DNA of 64,000 nt from an uncultured Eubacteriales bacterium (lineage in GTDB: Bacteria; Bacillota; Clostridia; Christensenellales; CAG-138), in NCBI GenBank assembly GCA_900540495.1, contig UQGA01000006.1, forward strand, positions 46,974 through 110,973, written 5' to 3'. How positions within the stretch are numbered: the first letter of the stretch is position 1; the number at the start of each line of letters is the position of its first letter. Below the pieces are notes generated by a model, which saw only the letters and a program-made list of their open reading frames with translations, had not been told where the DNA came from and searched no databases. The position numbers were made by a program, and so were the translations under genes. Below, piece by piece: positions 1 through 8,233 of this stretch.

Positions 1-279
1 TTTGTCGAAGGGAGAACCCCTTTGCACCACGCAGAGGAGCGCAATCAACACACGGGAGAAATCCGCAGCACAGGCGAACGTCCCGCGCAGGATCGGCCCG
101 GCCGGCGCGCGCGGCGGCGCCCGGCGGTTCCGGCCGCTTCCGGCCGCACGGCGGGCGGGCAGGCGGCCACCCTCCATTTTGTTGCATTCCGGCCGGCAGA
201 TGAGCGGTCTTTGCCACGATTGTGTCAAAATAGGCGGCTATCCTCTTGGATGAAAAGTATATCCCGAAGGAGGGCCTCC
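1..279. other. Leading non-coding stretch
   Basis: No gene is supported here. The frame of the downstream adaptor stays open upstream to about position 22, but that extension is Arg/Gly/Ala-rich, has no ribosome binding site and precedes the hydrophobic anchor expected near the N terminus. I therefore read it as untranslated or intergenic GC-rich DNA. Confidence 0.5.
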
Positions 280-1950
280 ATGGAAACCAATCCAAATACA
301 TTTGCGGCTGTGCAGCAAAAGAAGCGGCAGCGGCGGCGCATGCGCGCCATCTGCGTTGTAATCGCGGTGGTTCTCGTCGTGGTGATCGCCGCGGTATTGC
401 TGCTCCCCGTCATTGCGGCGGACGAAGCGTCTTCAAGCGTGCTGACCTATCAGGTGAGCGCGGTGTCGGAGGGCGAGATCCACACCGGCGTGAGCGGCAG
501 CGGGATGCTGGCGGCACGCAACGCCGCCACCTACACGGCACCGGCGGACGCCGTTGTGGCGGAGGTATACGCCCGGACGGGCGACCGCGTGAGCGCGGGC
601 GATACAATCCTGACGTTGACCTCGGACGCGCTGGATGAGGAGCTGGAGACGCTGGAGACGGAGCTGGAGGAAGTGAACAATTCGCTGGCCGGCGCGTCGC
701 AGGAGGCGTCGAGCCTGTATATCACGGCAGCGCGCGCGGGCGTGGTCAAACAGCTCTCCGCCACGGCGGGTACCGTCGTGGAGGACGCCGGCACGCTATG
801 CCTGATCTCGACCGACGGGCGGATGCGGCTTGTGCTGGAAGTGCCGGAAACGGTCAAAAAATATGACGTCGTGTCCGTCGCCGTCGGCGAGGACGCCGTC
901 GAAGGACTCGTGACCGGGCTTTCGGACGGCACGGCGACCATCGTCATCGAGGACAACAGCTTTGCCGTCGGCACGACGGCCGCCGCCTATGATGCGGACG
1001 GCGGGCTGCTCGGCACCGGGACGCTGGCGCTCAATGAGTACATTGCCGTCACCGGCACGGCCGGCAGGATCGGGGACGTGCTCGTGGAGGAGAACCAGTC
1101 CGTATCCCGCGGCGCCAGACTGTTTTTGCTGGAGGAGGGCGCGCCGAACGCCGCCTATCTTTCGCTCAGGGAGCAGCAGGCGGATCTGCTGGACCAGATT
1201 GCCGAATGCAGGGCCGGGTACAGCGTCGTGGCGGAAGCGGACGCCCTCGTGACAAGCCTGCCGGTCGCCGCGGGCGACGAGCTGGCCGCCGGGGAGACGC
1301 TTTGCTCGCTGGCCGGCACGGACGGCTATACCATGAGCGTGTCCGTGGATGAACTCGATATCGGCGCCGTGGAGATCGGTCAGGAGGCCACGATCACGCT
1401 GGACGCGATCGAGGGCACGTTTGCCGGGCGCGTGGCGAACCTCTCCTATGAGGGCAGCGGCAGCTATGTGACCAGCTACACCGCCACCATCGAGATCGAC
1501 CCCATTGACGGTGCGCTGCCGGGCATGAGCGCCTCGGCGGAGATCATCACCGCCACGACCGGCCAGGCGTCGATTGTACCGGTGGATGCGGTGCAGTATG
1601 CGGACGGCGAGCCGTTCGTTTACCTTGCGCCGGCGGATGCGTCGGTCGGTGCGGCCTATGCCGAGGATGCGGTGGACCTGTCGTCGCTTTCGCGCGCGGC
1701 GGTGGAAACCGGCATGTCGGACGGCAGCTATATCGCCGTGACGGGGGAGCTTGCGGCAGGCGACCTGATCCTCGTGCCCGTGCGCACGACCACGGCTACC
1801 TATGAGAGCGACGACACGCAGATGATGGGCGGCTTCGGCATGGGCGGCATGGGCAGTATGGGCGGCATGGAGATGCCGGCCGACTTTGGCGGGGGCGATC
1901 GCGGCGGTATGGCCGGCGGCGATCGCGGCGGCGAACGTCCGGGCGCATGA
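280..1950 (+). CDS. HlyD/MacA-like periplasmic-adaptor-type subunit of an ABC exporter
   Basis: This 556-residue protein should be the membrane-anchored adaptor of a MacAB/YknXYZ-like exporter. The start is the ATG at 280, 6 bases after GAAGGAGG. A basic N terminus is followed by one membrane segment at about residues 22-46, then an extracytoplasmic barrel-sandwich/lipoyl-like half (VVAEVYARTGDRVSAGD), a short Glu/Leu-rich hairpin, a second lipoyl-like half and a beta-barrel. It is longer than most adaptors (about 380-450 residues). The C terminus, residues 515-556, is a Gly/Met-rich tail with eight Met. Its stop overlaps or abuts the ATPase gene, which supports a three-gene operon. The substrate cannot be read from sequence. 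Confidence 0.85.
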   Translation: METNPNTFAAVQQKKRQRRRMRAICVVIAVVLVVVIAAVLLLPVIAADEASSSVLTYQVSAVSEGEIHTGVSGSGMLAARNAATYTAPADAVVAEVYARTGDRVSAGDTILTLTSDALDEELETLETELEEVNNSLAGASQEASSLYITAARAGVVKQLSATAGTVVEDAGTLCLISTDGRMRLVLEVPETVKKYDVVSVAVGEDAVEGLVTGLSDGTATIVIEDNSFAVGTTAAAYDADGGLLGTGTLALNEYIAVTGTAGRIGDVLVEENQSVSRGARLFLLEEGAPNAAYLSLREQQADLLDQIAECRAGYSVVAEADALVTSLPVAAGDELAAGETLCSLAGTDGYTMSVSVDELDIGAVEIGQEATITLDAIEGTFAGRVANLSYEGSGSYVTSYTATIEIDPIDGALPGMSASAEIITATTGQASIVPVDAVQYADGEPFVYLAPADASVGAAYAEDAVDLSSLSRAAVETGMSDGSYIAVTGELAAGDLILVPVRTTTATYESDDTQMMGGFGMGGMGSMGGMEMPADFGGGDRGGMAGGDRGGERPGA

Positions 1951-1961
1951 GGAGGTCGGCC

Positions 1962-2648
1962 ATGCTGGTGCTGCAACACATCAACAAGACGTATCTGGTC
2001 GGCGAGGAGCCGGTATATGCACTCGCGGACGTGTCGCTCACCGTTCGGGAGGGAGAGTTCGTGGCAATCTGCGGGCCCTCCGGCTCCGGCAAGACGACGC
2101 TGATGAACGTCATGGGCTGCCTGGACCTGCCGGATTCCGGCAGCTATCAGCTCGACGGCGTGGATGTGGCCGCCTGCTCGGATCGGGAGCTCTCCGCCAT
2201 CCGGAGCGAAAAGATCGGCTTCGTCTTTCAGCAGTTCAATCTGCTCGAACGAATGAGCGCGCTTGAAAACGTGGAGCTGCCGCTGATCTATCGCAAACTG
2301 CCGCAGCGGGAGCGGATCGAACGGGCGCGGGCCGCCCTGTGCCGCGTCGGACTGGAGACGCATATGCGCCACCGCCCGAATCAGCTATCCGGCGGGCAGC
2401 AGCAGCGCGTGGCGATTGCGCGGGCGCTGGCGTCGCAGTCGCCTGTGATTCTCGCCGACGAACCGACCGGCAACCTCGACTCCCGCTCCGGCGACGACGT
2501 GATGCGCCTGATCTGCGACCTGTCCGAGCAGGGGCGCACGATCATGCTCATCACGCACAACCAGCGCGTGGCCGAGCTGGCGCACCGCACCGTGTACGTG
2601 CGCGACGGCCGCCTGTACGGCACCTGGGAGGAGGCGTTTGGCGCATGA
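1962..2648 (+). CDS. MacB/LolD-type ABC transporter ATP-binding protein
   Basis: This cytoplasmic ATPase (228 residues) should power the exporter made with the flanking adaptor and permease. It has Walker A GPSGSGKTT, a signature LSGGQQQR, and Walker B VILADEPTGNLD ending in the GNLDSRSG form typical of the LolD/MacB/FtsE group, plus the H-loop ITHNQ. I chose ATG 1962 because GGAGG lies 6 bases upstream. An in-frame ATG at 1947 would overlap the adaptor stop as ATGA, so a five-residue longer product is possible. Its own stop overlaps the permease start in the same ATGA arrangement, implying translational coupling. Confidence 0.93.
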   Translation: MLVLQHINKTYLVGEEPVYALADVSLTVREGEFVAICGPSGSGKTTLMNVMGCLDLPDSGSYQLDGVDVAACSDRELSAIRSEKIGFVFQQFNLLERMSALENVELPLIYRKLPQRERIERARAALCRVGLETHMRHRPNQLSGGQQQRVAIARALASQSPVILADEPTGNLDSRSGDDVMRLICDLSEQGRTIMLITHNQRVAELAHRTVYVRDGRLYGTWEEAFGA

Positions 2649-3811
2649 CCATGCTGTGCAATACCCTGCGGCTCGCTTTGCGCGCCATCCTTGCCAACAA
2701 GATGCGTTCGTTCCTGACAATGCTCGGCATCATCATCGGCGTGACGAGCATGGTCATGCTGGTCTCCATCGGCCAGGGCGCCACCGGTTCGGTTACGAGC
2801 GCCATCACCTCGATGGGGTCCAACCTGCTGACCGTTTCCGTGACGGACGAGGACGTGTCACTCTCCCGCGAGGACTATGAGGCGCTCGAGGCGTACGATG
2901 CCATCGAGGGCGTCGCACCATATATCGCCACGACGGGCGTCATGCGCGCCGGCTCCAACTATACGACCGTTTCCGTCTACGGCGTAACGGAGTCGTTCCT
3001 CGAGGTGGCGGGGCTTGCCGTACAGGCCGGGCGGGGGATTGCGCCCTCGGATCTCACCTGGCGCACGGGCGTCGCCGTGATCGGCGTGGATGTGGCCGGC
3101 GAGCTGTTTGAAAGCTATGACGTGATCGGCAAAACTGTCACGATGGACGGGCGCACGTTTACCATCGTCGGCCTGCTGGAGGAAAGCGGCTCCGATCTGA
3201 CCGGATCGCTCGATACGCGGGTGCTCATCCCGCTCACGACCGGGCAGCGCCTTGCCGACAGCAGCGCGATCAACGCCTGTTATGTGGAGGCGGCCTCCGG
3301 CACGGAAGTGGCGCTGGCGCAGACGCTGACCGAGCTGCACCTGCTGGAGCTGACGCACGACGAGGACGCCTATGACGTGTACGACATGTCCTCGCTGCTC
3401 GACACGCTCGACGATGTCATGAGCACGCTTTCGCTCATGCTCGGCGGCATCGCCGCGATCGCGCTGCTGGTGGGCGGCATCGGGATCATGAATATCATGC
3501 TCGTCTCCGTTGCGGAGCGCACGCGCGAGATCGGCGTGCGAAAGGCCATCGGCGCAAGGCGCATACACATCCTGTTGCAGTTTTTGATCGAGTCGTGCGC
3601 GCTTTCGCTGCTGGGGTGCCTGTTCGGGCTTGCGCTCTCCGCGCTCGGCCTGGCGGTGTTTTCGGCCGTGGCGGATATGACCATCCGGATCGAGTGGCGC
3701 GCCGCCGTCGCCGCTGTCGCGTTCAGCGCGCTCATCGGCGTGGTGTTCGGCAGCTACCCGGCGGCCAAGGCCAGCCGCATGACGCCCATCGATGCGCTGC
3801 AGCGCCGCTGA
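2645..3811 (+). CDS. MacB/FtsX-family ABC transporter permease
   Basis: This permease (388 residues) has the layout of the MacB family: one N-terminal membrane helix (around FLTMLGIIIGVTSMVML), a large extracytoplasmic MacB-PCD-like domain of roughly 200 residues, and three C-terminal helices in an FtsX domain (GGIAAIALLVGGIGIMNIML, then the RTREIGVRKAIGA coupling motif). The start at 2645 overlaps the ATPase stop, and GGGAGGAGG lies 11 bases upstream. Such systems export peptides, lipoproteins or antibiotics, or transmit force to cell-wall enzymes. Nothing nearby settles which applies here. Confidence 0.92.
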   Translation: MTMLCNTLRLALRAILANKMRSFLTMLGIIIGVTSMVMLVSIGQGATGSVTSAITSMGSNLLTVSVTDEDVSLSREDYEALEAYDAIEGVAPYIATTGVMRAGSNYTTVSVYGVTESFLEVAGLAVQAGRGIAPSDLTWRTGVAVIGVDVAGELFESYDVIGKTVTMDGRTFTIVGLLEESGSDLTGSLDTRVLIPLTTGQRLADSSAINACYVEAASGTEVALAQTLTELHLLELTHDEDAYDVYDMSSLLDTLDDVMSTLSLMLGGIAAIALLVGGIGIMNIMLVSVAERTREIGVRKAIGARRIHILLQFLIESCALSLLGCLFGLALSALGLAVFSAVADMTIRIEWRAAVAAVAFSALIGVVFGSYPAAKASRMTPIDALQRR

Positions 3812-3826
3812 GCGAACGCAGAATCG

Positions 3827-3860
3827 CGGCGCCCCGTCGAAGAGGACGAGGCGCCGTTTA
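3827..3860 (+). terminator. Probable terminator of the export operon
   Basis: CGGCGCC (3827-3833) pairs with GGCGCCG (3850-3856). Four more inner pairs follow after one mismatch, and the loop is GAAGAG. Only a short TTTA follows, so termination may be weak or factor-dependent. Confidence 0.5.
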
Positions 3861-3893
3861 CATCCGGCGGCCGGTCCGGCATGCCGAATTGTT

Positions 3894-3922
3894 TTGACAT
3901 CCATTCCCGCATCGTGTAAAAT
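3894..3922 (+). promoter_or_regulatory. Sigma-A-type promoter for the YcxB-like gene
   Basis: TTGACA (3894-3899) and TAAAAT (3917-3922) are separated by 17 bases, a near-consensus housekeeping promoter. It lies just before the gene at 3955, whose ribosome binding site AGGGGG is at 3941-3946. Confidence 0.8.
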
Positions 3923-3954
3923 AATAACATCCTTTCATTTAGGGGGATTCCCTC

Positions 3955-4482
3955 ATGCAGTATCAGGGCAAGTTCACCATCGGTCGCAAGGAGAATATCC
4001 GCTACAATCTGTTTGTGACGGGCAGCCGCTTCCTCTTCATGACCGTGCTTGTGTTCGTCGTCATCGCGTTGATGCTCGGCGTGACGACCTATGGGCAGAC
4101 GAAATCGATCCAGCAGGCGCTGATCCGCGCGTTGCCGATGGCGCTGGGCGGGGCTGCGCTCTTCGTCGTGCTCAACACCGTCATGATGATTTTCCGCATC
4201 AACAAGGCCTACAAGAGCAAGACGGCGTATGAGTTTACGCAGGATATTACCATCGACGGACAGGGCGTGCACGCCACCTCCGAGCGCGGCAGCGCGCTGC
4301 TGGCCTGGGAGAAGATCGCCAAGGTGGCCGAATCCGGCAAGACGTTCTATCTGTTCCTCTCCAAATCGCAGGCCTACGTGCTGCCCAAGTATCAGATGAA
4401 GGACCCCGTGGCCGAGGCCGCGCAGGTGCGGGAACTGCTGCGCAGCCACCTCGACGCCAAAATACTGAAGCTCAAAAAGTAG
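3955..4482 (+). CDS. YcxB-like two-helix membrane protein
   Basis: This 175-residue protein has two closely spaced membrane helices (about residues 25-42 and 60-82, with a short turn) and then a soluble C-terminal domain containing WEKIAKVAESGKTFYLFLSKSQAYVLPK. That pattern matches the YcxB-like family, which resembles PH-like folds. The function of this family is not established. The gene has its own strong promoter and an AGGGGG site 8 bases before the ATG. A 41-residue membrane ORF follows 21 bases later, probably on the same transcript. Confidence 0.75.
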   Translation: MQYQGKFTIGRKENIRYNLFVTGSRFLFMTVLVFVVIALMLGVTTYGQTKSIQQALIRALPMALGGAALFVVLNTVMMIFRINKAYKSKTAYEFTQDITIDGQGVHATSERGSALLAWEKIAKVAESGKTFYLFLSKSQAYVLPKYQMKDPVAEAAQVRELLRSHLDAKILKLKK

Positions 4483-4503
4483 CGCGCGGGAGGAACCATA
4501 ACC

Positions 4504-4629
4504 ATGGGCGCTTCCAGAGTGGTCGTCACGTTCGGCCAGTTGCTCAGCCAGATTTTCACGGTCGTTCAGTTCGCCTTTTACGTGCTGGGCATCGTGTGCT
4601 TTATCAAATACCTGCGGGAGAAGCGGTAG
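4504..4629 (+). CDS. 41-residue membrane microprotein
   Basis: This short ORF encodes 41 residues: a polar N terminus, one hydrophobic segment (FAFYVLGIVCFIKYL) and the basic end REKR. GGGAGGAA lies 9 bases before its ATG, and it sits between the YcxB-like gene and a strong terminator, so it is probably translated. I do not recognise a family. It could be a small membrane partner of its neighbour, or simply unannotated in relatives because of its size. Confidence 0.6.
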   Translation: MGASRVVVTFGQLLSQIFTVVQFAFYVLGIVCFIKYLREKR

Positions 4630-4687
4630 CCGCGGCGAGCCGCCGACCGGCGTGCCGCGCGGGAAGAACGGACCGTGCAGAAACAAA

Positions 4688-4724
4688 GGCCGGGCCGTCC
4701 AAATGGACGGCCCGGCCTCGTTTT
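4688..4724. terminator. Bidirectional terminator between convergent genes
   Basis: A perfect 13-bp stem, GGCCGGGCCGTCC (4688-4700) with GGACGGCCCGGCC (4705-4717), encloses an AAAT loop. TCGTTTT follows on the plus strand, and the flanking AAACAAA gives a T-rich tail on the minus strand. It serves the 41-residue ORF and the converging DUF1002 gene. Confidence 0.88.
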
Positions 4725-4737
4725 CGGGCGACCCGGT

Positions 4738-5865
4738 TCATTCCTTCCCGCCGCCGAACAGACGGACGAAGAAATCGCCAATGGAAGCGAAGAAATCCTT
4801 CACGCTTTCATATACGCGCGAAATCGTGTCCGACACGGTGTTGACGGACTGCGCCGTCTTGGCCAGCCCGGCCAGCCGCTGCTGCAGCTCGCCGGTGTCG
4901 AGTCCTTCGAGCTTGCGCACGAGGTTCAGGAGTTGCTCCACCTGTGCGTCCGTCACGTTGACGCTGTACATCTCCGCGATGCGACGGATCTCGTCGCGCA
5001 CTTCGGCGTCGCTCATGGCCTGCGTCTGATCGAGGATGTTCTTGAGCTGGGAGACGATTTCCGCGGCTTCCGTGCTGCCGATGTATTCGGCCAGCTCGCC
5101 CGTGACGACCAGCTCCTCCGCGCCCACGAGTTTGGCAAGATCGTTGAGCGCCACGCCGGTGATGTCCTCATACGCCTTGTAAACGCCCGTCAGCGCGCCC
5201 GTACCCGAAACCGGGAAGGGCGCCGATACGATTACCTTTGCGTCCGTGATTCCGGCGGTGGTGAGCGCGTTCACATACATCTGCTCGGTGCAGTAGTTGA
5301 TGTTGTAGATGGTGATGTCGAGCCCCGCGCCGGGATCGAGCGTCGTGATGTAGATGCACGAGAGCGCCACGCTGCCGATCTTGCGGTCGGGCACCAGTCC
5401 CTCAAGATAGGCGCGCTCCTCCGCGTTGGTGACCGTCAGCTCCCGCACGCTGCCCTCTTCAATGCCGAAATCGCGGTAGACGGCGGCGCGCTGCACCTCG
5501 GTCAGGTCCGCGCCCATGGTCACGCGCTGGTTGGCAGGCTGCTCCGCGGGCGTCGGTTCCACGCTCGGTTCCGGGGTGGCCGGCTCGGGCGTTTCGGTCG
5601 GGACGGCGGTCGTGACCGGGGCCGGGGTTTCCTGCGCCGGTTCCGACGTGGCGGCCGTTCCATCCGGCGTGTCCTGTGCCGGCTCCGTCGTGTCGGCGAC
5701 GGGCGTGTTCTCCGCCTCCTCCGTGTTCGGCGTGGCGGATGCGGCCTGCGTGTTTTCTTCCGACGCGATGCCAGTACCCGTCTCGCCGTCCTCGGCCAGC
5801 GCGGTTGCGGGCAGGGCGGCAAGCAGCAGGATGGCAAGCAACAAAGCGCCGATCCGTTTTTTCAT
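4738..5865 (-). CDS. DUF1002 family secreted protein
   Basis: This 375-residue exported protein begins with a Sec signal peptide (basic MKKR, Leu/Ala core, cleavage near ALAED). A Thr/Pro/Glu-rich low-complexity linker runs to about residue 110. The conserved part that follows starts at VTMGADLTEVQRAAVYRDFG and matches the DUF1002 family of Bacillota. AAGGAGGG lies about 6 bases upstream of the start. The biochemical role of DUF1002 is unknown, and the long linker suggests display across or within the cell wall. The gene stands alone on this strand. A possible TATACT -10 element lies at about 6000-6005, giving a leader of about 130 bases. Confidence 0.85.
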   Translation of the reverse strand: MKKRIGALLLAILLLAALPATALAEDGETGTGIASEENTQAASATPNTEEAENTPVADTTEPAQDTPDGTAATSEPAQETPAPVTTAVPTETPEPATPEPSVEPTPAEQPANQRVTMGADLTEVQRAAVYRDFGIEEGSVRELTVTNAEERAYLEGLVPDRKIGSVALSCIYITTLDPGAGLDITIYNINYCTEQMYVNALTTAGITDAKVIVSAPFPVSGTGALTGVYKAYEDITGVALNDLAKLVGAEELVVTGELAEYIGSTEAAEIVSQLKNILDQTQAMSDAEVRDEIRRIAEMYSVNVTDAQVEQLLNLVRKLEGLDTGELQQRLAGLAKTAQSVNTVSDTISRVYESVKDFFASIGDFFVRLFGGGKE

Positions 5866-5881
5866 GCAAATCCCTCCTTAA

Positions 5882-6180
5882 ATGGTTCTCCGGGCGGTTG
5901 TCCGGACGGCCGCGGCGCAACGCGCGCCCGGCGGCCGGTTATGCGCCGGCGAAACACGCCGCGCACACAGAAACGCATGGAAGCCCATGCATGAACGTTA
6001 GTATAGCATACTTTCGTGAAAACATTCGGGCCTATCGTGTAAACTTTGTGTGACACGCACCCGTTCGATTCTGACCGTGCGGGGGCGTCAGCGCCCGGCT
6101 GTGCGGCGCTTTTGCGGCGGCGCAGGGGAATGCTTGCGCCTGTGCGTGCGGGCAACGGCAGGAGGCGGACGGCGAAAATC
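5882..6180. other. Non-coding GC-rich stretch
   Basis: This stretch holds the probable upstream region of the DUF1002 gene, including the minus-strand TATACT near 6000-6005, followed by GC-rich DNA. No gene with a plausible start signal is seen. Confidence 0.4.
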
Positions 6181-6360
6181 CGACATGCCGCGCAGCCGGC
6201 GCACGCCGCAAGGGCAAGGGGACTGGCGCATCGCTGCACTGGCCGCCGTCCGACATGGCGCGCAGCCGGCGTATGCCGCAAGGGCCAAGGGTACAGGCGC
6301 ATCGCAGCACTGGTCAGCCGCCCGACACGGCGCGCAGTCGGCGCACGCCGCAAGGGCCGT
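6181..6360. repeat. Tandem array of three ~70-bp repeats
   Basis: Three copies begin with CGACAyG at 6181, 6251 and 6323, giving periods of 70 and 72 bp. Each contains CGCGCAGyCGGCG and CGCCGCAAGGGC-like blocks. Open frames crossing the array are Arg/Ala/Pro-rich, differ between copies and lack start signals, so I treat the array as non-coding. Confidence 0.75.
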
Positions 6361-6455
6361 GCCTCGAGGGGAACGACTATGCCGCAGCGGGCCTTTCCGC
6401 GCAGGGGATGCGGTGGACGCAGGGGAAAGGATATGCCGCAGGGAAGGACCCTTTT

Positions 6456-6745
6456 CCCGTACGCGAGACGCTTTCATCTGCTTGCCGTCCGTCCTTCATG
6501 CGCTCCTTCCTACGCGTAATTATCCCCCGTGCGCGAGACGCTCCCATTTGTTTGCCGTCCGCCCGGCACGCGCGCCTCCTTGCGCGCAATTTTCGCCCGT
6601 GCGCGCCGGACGCTCCCATCTGCTTGCCGCCCGTTCGGCCCGCGCGCCTTCCTGCACGCAATTTTTGCCCGTGCGCCGGACGCTCCATCTGCTTGCCGCC
6701 CGTCCGGCCCGCGCGCCTTCCTGCACGCAATTTTCGCCCGTGCGC
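6456..6745. repeat. Second tandem array of ~70-bp repeats
   Basis: Four full copies and the start of a fifth begin with CCCGTrCGCG or CCCGTGCGCC at 6456, 6526, 6596, 6668 and 6737, giving spacings of 70, 70, 72 and 69 bp. Shared blocks include GACGCTCCCATCTG, GCTTGCCG and CACGCAATTTT. The sequence differs from the 6181-6360 array although the period is the same. Confidence 0.8.
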
Positions 6746-6833
6746 CGGACGCATTTCGCGCCCGCCCGGTTCGAGCCGCACGGAAACGGCGGCGCCCCCG
6801 CGCGCAGGGCGCAGCGCCGGGAGAAAGACGCGT

Positions 6834-7212
6834 GGCATGGCGGAAGGATTGGAAGCCCGGTTGAAGCGGTTACACACCCCTCTCGAAAATTGAATAAGAA
6901 ATACTCAGCACACCCTTTTATTTGGGGGTATCGCTTAGCTGGGAGCCCGGTTGAAGCGGTTACACACTCCTCAACAAAACTGAATAAAAGTTCTTTCCCA
7001 CATCTGGGGGTATAGCTCAGCTGGAAGCCCGATGCAATCGTGTACCAGCACCCCACACAAAACTGAATAAGAAATACCCAGCGCATCCTCTTATCTGGGG
7101 GTATAGCTCAGCTGGGAGCCCGATACAATCGTGTACCAGCGCCCCACACAAAACTGAATAAGAAATGTCCAGCGCGCCTTCTTCTTTGGGGGTATAGCTC
7201 AGCCGGGAATGT
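6834..7212 (+). repeat. Array of ~91-bp units carrying a tRNA 5' half
   Basis: Units start at about 6834 (5' end diverged), 6924, 7006, 7097 and 7188, giving spacings of 90, 82, 91 and 91 bp. The later four begin with GGGGGTATAGCTCAGCTGGG or a variant. That is the acceptor 5' strand plus the D-arm of an alanine-type tRNA. No anticodon arm, T-arm or 3' acceptor strand follows. The rest of each unit contains CGTGTACCAGC or GGTTACACAC and an AAAACTGAATAAG segment that resembles rRNA spacer DNA. The last unit retains a complete D-arm (GCTC paired with GAGC), then the match ends. None can fold into a complete tRNA. Confidence 0.75.
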
Positions 7213-7276
7213 GAGCGAGGGGGAAACGAAGGGAAAACGGTGAAGGACCCGACGGGAAATTTGGAAAAATAAGGGC

Positions 7277-7306
7277 TTGCGCTTTAGTATAGTAACGTGA
7301 TACAAT
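7277..7306 (+). promoter_or_regulatory. Promoter of the amino-acid ABC transporter operon
   Basis: TTGCGC (7277-7282) and TACAAT (7301-7306) are separated by 18 bases. The TGA just before the -10 box makes it an extended -10. AAAGGAGTG follows before the ATG at 7341. Confidence 0.75.
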
Positions 7307-7340
7307 AGCAGCATCGCAAAACAAAGGAGTGTTTTCGGTT

Positions 7341-8213
7341 ATGAAATCCAAGAAGAACCTGTTTGCCCTGTTGCTTGCGTGCCTGTTGCTGGCGGTCACG
7401 CTCGCTGGTTGCACGACGCAGCCGCCCGAAACGACCGACCCGGACGAGCCGTCCGGCGAAGCGACGGAGCCTACGGTCGCGCCGGCGGATACGGACAGCG
7501 ATTTGGCCTACATCATGGACAAGGGAACGCTGGTGATCGGCATTACGGCATACGCGCCCATGAATTATTATGATGAAAACGGCAAGCTGATCGGCTTTGA
7601 TACGGAGTTCGCCGAGGCGCTGTGCGCCGAACTCGGCCTGACGCCGGAGTTCATCATCATCGACTGGGATTCCAAGGAGCTGGAGCTCAAGAGCAAGAAG
7701 ATCGACTGCATCTGGAACGGTCTTACCATCAAGGAGGATCGCCGGGAGAATATGGATTTTACCACCGCCTATCTGATGAATGAGCAGGTGGTTGTCATCC
7801 GTGCGGAAGATGCGGCGCTGTACACCGATCTCTCCTCGTTCAGCGGGGTCTCGGTCGTCGCGGAGGTCGGCAGCGCCGGCGAGGACACGGTCTATACCGA
7901 TATGCCGGACGCCGTGTTTACCGGCGTTACCGCGCAGAGCGACGCGCTGCTCGAGGTGAAGGCCGGTACGGCGGACGCGGCGGTGATCGATTATACGATG
8001 GCCACGGCCATGACCGGCGAAGGCACGGACTACAGCGAGTTGATGATCGTGGAGGGCATCGACCTGATGGACGAGGAGTACGCGATCGGCTTCCGCCTCG
8101 GCAGCGATATGACGGCCAAGGCCAATGAGATCATCGAGAAGTTCCTCGCCGACGGCACGCTCAGCGAGCTGGCGGAAAAGTATGAGATGTCCGATCTGCT
8201 CATTACGGACTGA
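7341..8213 (+). CDS. Polar amino-acid ABC transporter substrate-binding lipoprotein
   Basis: This 290-residue lipoprotein has a basic N terminus, a Leu-rich core and the lipobox LAGC, placing the lipidated cysteine at residue 24. An acidic Thr/Pro linker precedes a family 3 solute-binding domain (GTLVIGITAYAPMNYYDENGKLIGFD; KKIDCIWNGLTI). It captures an amino acid outside the membrane for the permease and ATPase that follow. I chose ATG 7341 over the in-frame GTG at 7329 because the GTG lies inside the AAAGGAGTG site. The ligand, which could be a polar amino acid such as Gln, cystine or Arg, cannot be assigned from motifs. Confidence 0.93.
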   Translation: MKSKKNLFALLLACLLLAVTLAGCTTQPPETTDPDEPSGEATEPTVAPADTDSDLAYIMDKGTLVIGITAYAPMNYYDENGKLIGFDTEFAEALCAELGLTPEFIIIDWDSKELELKSKKIDCIWNGLTIKEDRRENMDFTTAYLMNEQVVVIRAEDAALYTDLSSFSGVSVVAEVGSAGEDTVYTDMPDAVFTGVTAQSDALLEVKAGTADAAVIDYTMATAMTGEGTDYSELMIVEGIDLMDEEYAIGFRLGSDMTAKANEIIEKFLADGTLSELAEKYEMSDLLITD

Positions 8214-8233
8214 CGGCGAAGTCGCATGATTCC

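Noticed and set aside
22..279. N-terminal extension of the export adaptor
   Set aside because: The 86 extra codons would place an Arg/Gly-rich stretch before the membrane anchor, and the only ribosome binding site lies before ATG 280.
6046..7015. Repeat-encoded proteins in frames across the 70-bp arrays
   Set aside because: Frames are open on both strands simply because of GC content, compositions are Arg/Pro/Ala-rich, the period is not always a multiple of three (70, 72, 69), and no ribosome binding site precedes them.
6834..7212. Functional tRNA genes
   Set aside because: Only the acceptor 5' strand and D-arm are present. No anticodon loop, T-arm or CCA-side acceptor strand follows in any copy.
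5882..7340. Integrated element using a tRNA attachment site
   Set aside because: The tRNA pieces are 5' halves, whereas integrases usually use 3' ends, and no integrase, transposase or phage gene lies in the window.
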